64,000 nucleotides of DNA, taken from the NCBI RefSeq assembly GCF_001702265.1, contig NZ_MAUE01000003.1, positions 117,817 through 181,816 of the forward strand, in the 5' to 3' direction. Each line of letters starts with the position of its first letter. Position 1 is the first letter of the stretch. The notes under the pieces are model-generated. The model had not been told where the DNA came from. It searched no databases and saw only the letters and a program-made list of their open reading frames with translations. The stretch comes from Pseudomonas aylmerensis (GTDB lineage: Bacteria; Pseudomonadota; Gammaproteobacteria; Pseudomonadales; Pseudomonadaceae). Positions 62,444 through 64,000 of the stretch are shown piece by piece. Position numbers and translations under genes: made by a program.

Positions 62444-63934
62444 ATGGTTGCTGCATTGCTTGATCGTCTCGGGGTAAACCCGGCGCTGTACCAGGCGGGT
62501 AAACAACCCGTGCATTCGCCGATTGATGGCAGCCGTATCGGCAGTGTGCACTGGGAGGGCGCCGCCGAGGTGGAGCAGCAGGTCAGTCGCGCCGAGCATG
62601 CATTCGAGGCCTGGCGCAAGGTGCCGGCACCGCGTCGTGGTGAGCTGGTGCGCCAGTTCGGTGACGTGCTGCGCGAATACAAGGCCGACCTTGGCGAACT
62701 CGTCTCGTGGGAAGCCGGCAAGATCACCCAGGAAGGCCTGGGCGAAGTGCAGGAAATGATCGACATCTGCGACTTCGCCGTCGGCCTGTCCCGCCAGCTG
62801 TATGGCTTGACCATCGCCTCCGAGCGCCCCGGCCATCACATGCGTGAGACCTGGCACCCGCTGGGCGTGGTCGGTGTGATCAGCGCCTTCAACTTCCCGG
62901 TGGCGGTGTGGGCGTGGAACACCACCCTGGCGCTGGTGTGCGGCAACGCGGTGATCTGGAAACCTTCGGAAAAGACCCCGCTCACTGCCCTGGCCTGCCA
63001 GGCGCTGTTCGAGCGCGTGCTGAAAAAATTTACTGACGCCCCGCAATACCTCAGCCAAGTCATCATCGGCGGCCGCGATGCGGGCGCCGCGCTGGTGGAC
63101 GACCCGCGCGTGGCCCTGATCAGCGCCACCGGCAGCACGCGCATGGGCCGTGAAGTCGCCCCGAAAGTCGCCGCGCGTTTCGCGCGCAGCATCCTCGAAC
63201 TGGGCGGCAACAACGCGATGATCCTCGGCCCGAGCGCCGACCTGGACATGGCCGTACGCGCCATCCTGTTCAGTGCGGTGGGCACCGCCGGCCAGCGTTG
63301 CACCACACTGCGCCGCCTGATCGCGCACGAGTCGGTCAAGGCAGAAATCGTCACCCGTCTCAAGGCCGCCTATTCCAAGGTGCGCATCGGCCACCCGCTG
63401 GAAGGCAACCTGATCGGCCCGCTGATCGACAAGCACGGCTTCGACAACATGCAGGATGCCCTGGAGCAAGCCCTGAGCGAAGGCGGCAAGGTATTCGGCG
63501 GCAAGCGCCAACTGGAAGACACCTTCCCCAACGCCTACTACGTGTCGCCGGCGATTGTGGAAATGCCCGAGCAAAGCGACGTGGTGTGCACCGAAACCTT
63601 CGCGCCGATTCTGTACGTGATCGGCTACACCGACTTCGCCGAAGCCCTGCGCCTGAACAACGCCGTGCCGCAAGGCTTGTCGTCGTGCATCTTCACCACC
63701 GACGTGCGTGAAGCCGAGCAGTTCATGTCGGCGGTGGGCAGCGACTGCGGGATCGCGAACGTCAACATCGGCCCGAGTGGTGCGGAAATCGGCGGTGCGT
63801 TTGGCGGTGAGAAAGAGACCGGCGGCGGCCGTGAGTCGGGTTCGGATGCGTGGCGCGGGTATATGCGTCGCCAGACCAATACCGTGAACTACTCGCTGGA
63901 ATTGCCGCTGGCCCAAGGCATTACTTTCGACTAA
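62444..63934 (+). CDS. amaB: L-piperidine-6-carboxylate / alpha-aminoadipate semialdehyde dehydrogenase
   Basis: ALDH7-type (antiquitin-like) dehydrogenase of the pipecolate branch of lysine catabolism, oxidising the semialdehyde to 2-aminoadipate with NAD(P). The 496 residues show VGVISAFNFPVAVWAWNTT, ISATGSTRMGREVA, catalytic Glu in LELGGNNAMI and catalytic Cys in AGQRCTTLRR. The C-terminus ELPLAQGITFD is typical. ATG at 62444 follows AAGGAGTG. The usual partner amaA (pipecolate oxidase) would lie beyond the window. Confidence 0.93.
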   Translation: MVAALLDRLGVNPALYQAGKQPVHSPIDGSRIGSVHWEGAAEVEQQVSRAEHAFEAWRKVPAPRRGELVRQFGDVLREYKADLGELVSWEAGKITQEGLGEVQEMIDICDFAVGLSRQLYGLTIASERPGHHMRETWHPLGVVGVISAFNFPVAVWAWNTTLALVCGNAVIWKPSEKTPLTALACQALFERVLKKFTDAPQYLSQVIIGGRDAGAALVDDPRVALISATGSTRMGREVAPKVAARFARSILELGGNNAMILGPSADLDMAVRAILFSAVGTAGQRCTTLRRLIAHESVKAEIVTRLKAAYSKVRIGHPLEGNLIGPLIDKHGFDNMQDALEQALSEGGKVFGGKRQLEDTFPNAYYVSPAIVEMPEQSDVVCTETFAPILYVIGYTDFAEALRLNNAVPQGLSSCIFTTDVREAEQFMSAVGSDCGIANVNIGPSGAEIGGAFGGEKETGGGRESGSDAWRGYMRRQTNTVNYSLELPLAQGITFD

Positions 63935-63956
63935 ATACCTGTCGGAACGCGGAAAA

Positions 63957-64000
63957 AATGTGGGAGCGGGCTTGCTCGCGAATGCGGTGGATCAGCTGTA
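63957..64000. repeat. REP element cut by the window end
   Basis: AATGTGGGAGCGGGCTTGCT at 63957 followed by CGCGAATGCGGTGGATCAGC; the matching right arm is expected beyond the window. Confidence 0.8.

Overview
The window is chromosomal DNA of a Pseudomonas, most likely of the P. fluorescens group. The gene order (nudF-cpdA-yqiA-parE-parC-serB-psd-motAB-rsgA-orn-queG-nnrD-tsaE-amiB-mutL-miaA-hfq-hflXKC-hisZ-purA-rnr-rlmB-rpsF-rpsR-rplI-dnaB-azu-nadE-pncB) is typical of that genus. Third codon positions are strongly GC-biased, and many intergenic gaps hold the inverted REP palindromes common in fluorescent pseudomonads. There is no rRNA operon, CRISPR array, insertion sequence, integrase or prophage gene.

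Layout. 1-8.8 kb: a nucleotide and signalling cluster (nudF truncated by the window edge, a DUF1249 gene, cpdA, yqiA) followed by both topoisomerase IV genes, parE and parC, around a phytase-like secreted protein, then a PqiC-like lipoprotein. 9-15.3 kb: a membrane protein with a cyclase-like tail divergent from serB, then psd, rhodanese and an HDOD gene on the minus strand. 15.5-17.4 kb: motAB behind a well-matched sigma-28 promoter. 17.4-21.5 kb: a broken PemK-type toxin gene, rsgA, orn, a TRIC-family channel and queG. 21.6-33.9 kb: a long plus-strand run for cofactor repair, tRNA modification, cell-wall hydrolysis, mismatch repair, RNA chaperone and membrane protease control, ending with hisZ-purA. 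34-39.2 kb: a chemoreceptor, an iron-type ABC importer without its ATPase, and two tandem tRNA-Leu(CAG) units. 39.3-46.6 kb: rnr-rlmB and the rpsF-rpsR-DUF2232-rplI-dnaB group. 46.8-49.1 kb: a YgiQ-type radical SAM gene.

49.3-57.7 kb is the least understood part. A translationally coupled pair encodes a glycine-rich hydrophobic protein and a four-helix membrane protein. It is followed by three large genes for transglutaminase-like, circularly permuted ATP-grasp and alpha-E proteins, an uncharacterised predicted peptide ligation or cleavage system. A sigma-54-like promoter with two upstream dyads lies directly before the first large gene.

58-64 kb: a small lysine-rich protein, azurin behind an ANR-type box, the nadE-pncB NAD salvage pair, and a LysR regulator divergent from an amaB-type aldehyde dehydrogenase.

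All calls come from reading the sequence and from knowledge of the families; no database search was run. Where the longest open frame starts upstream of the probable start codon, I give the start supported by a ribosome binding site and family length.
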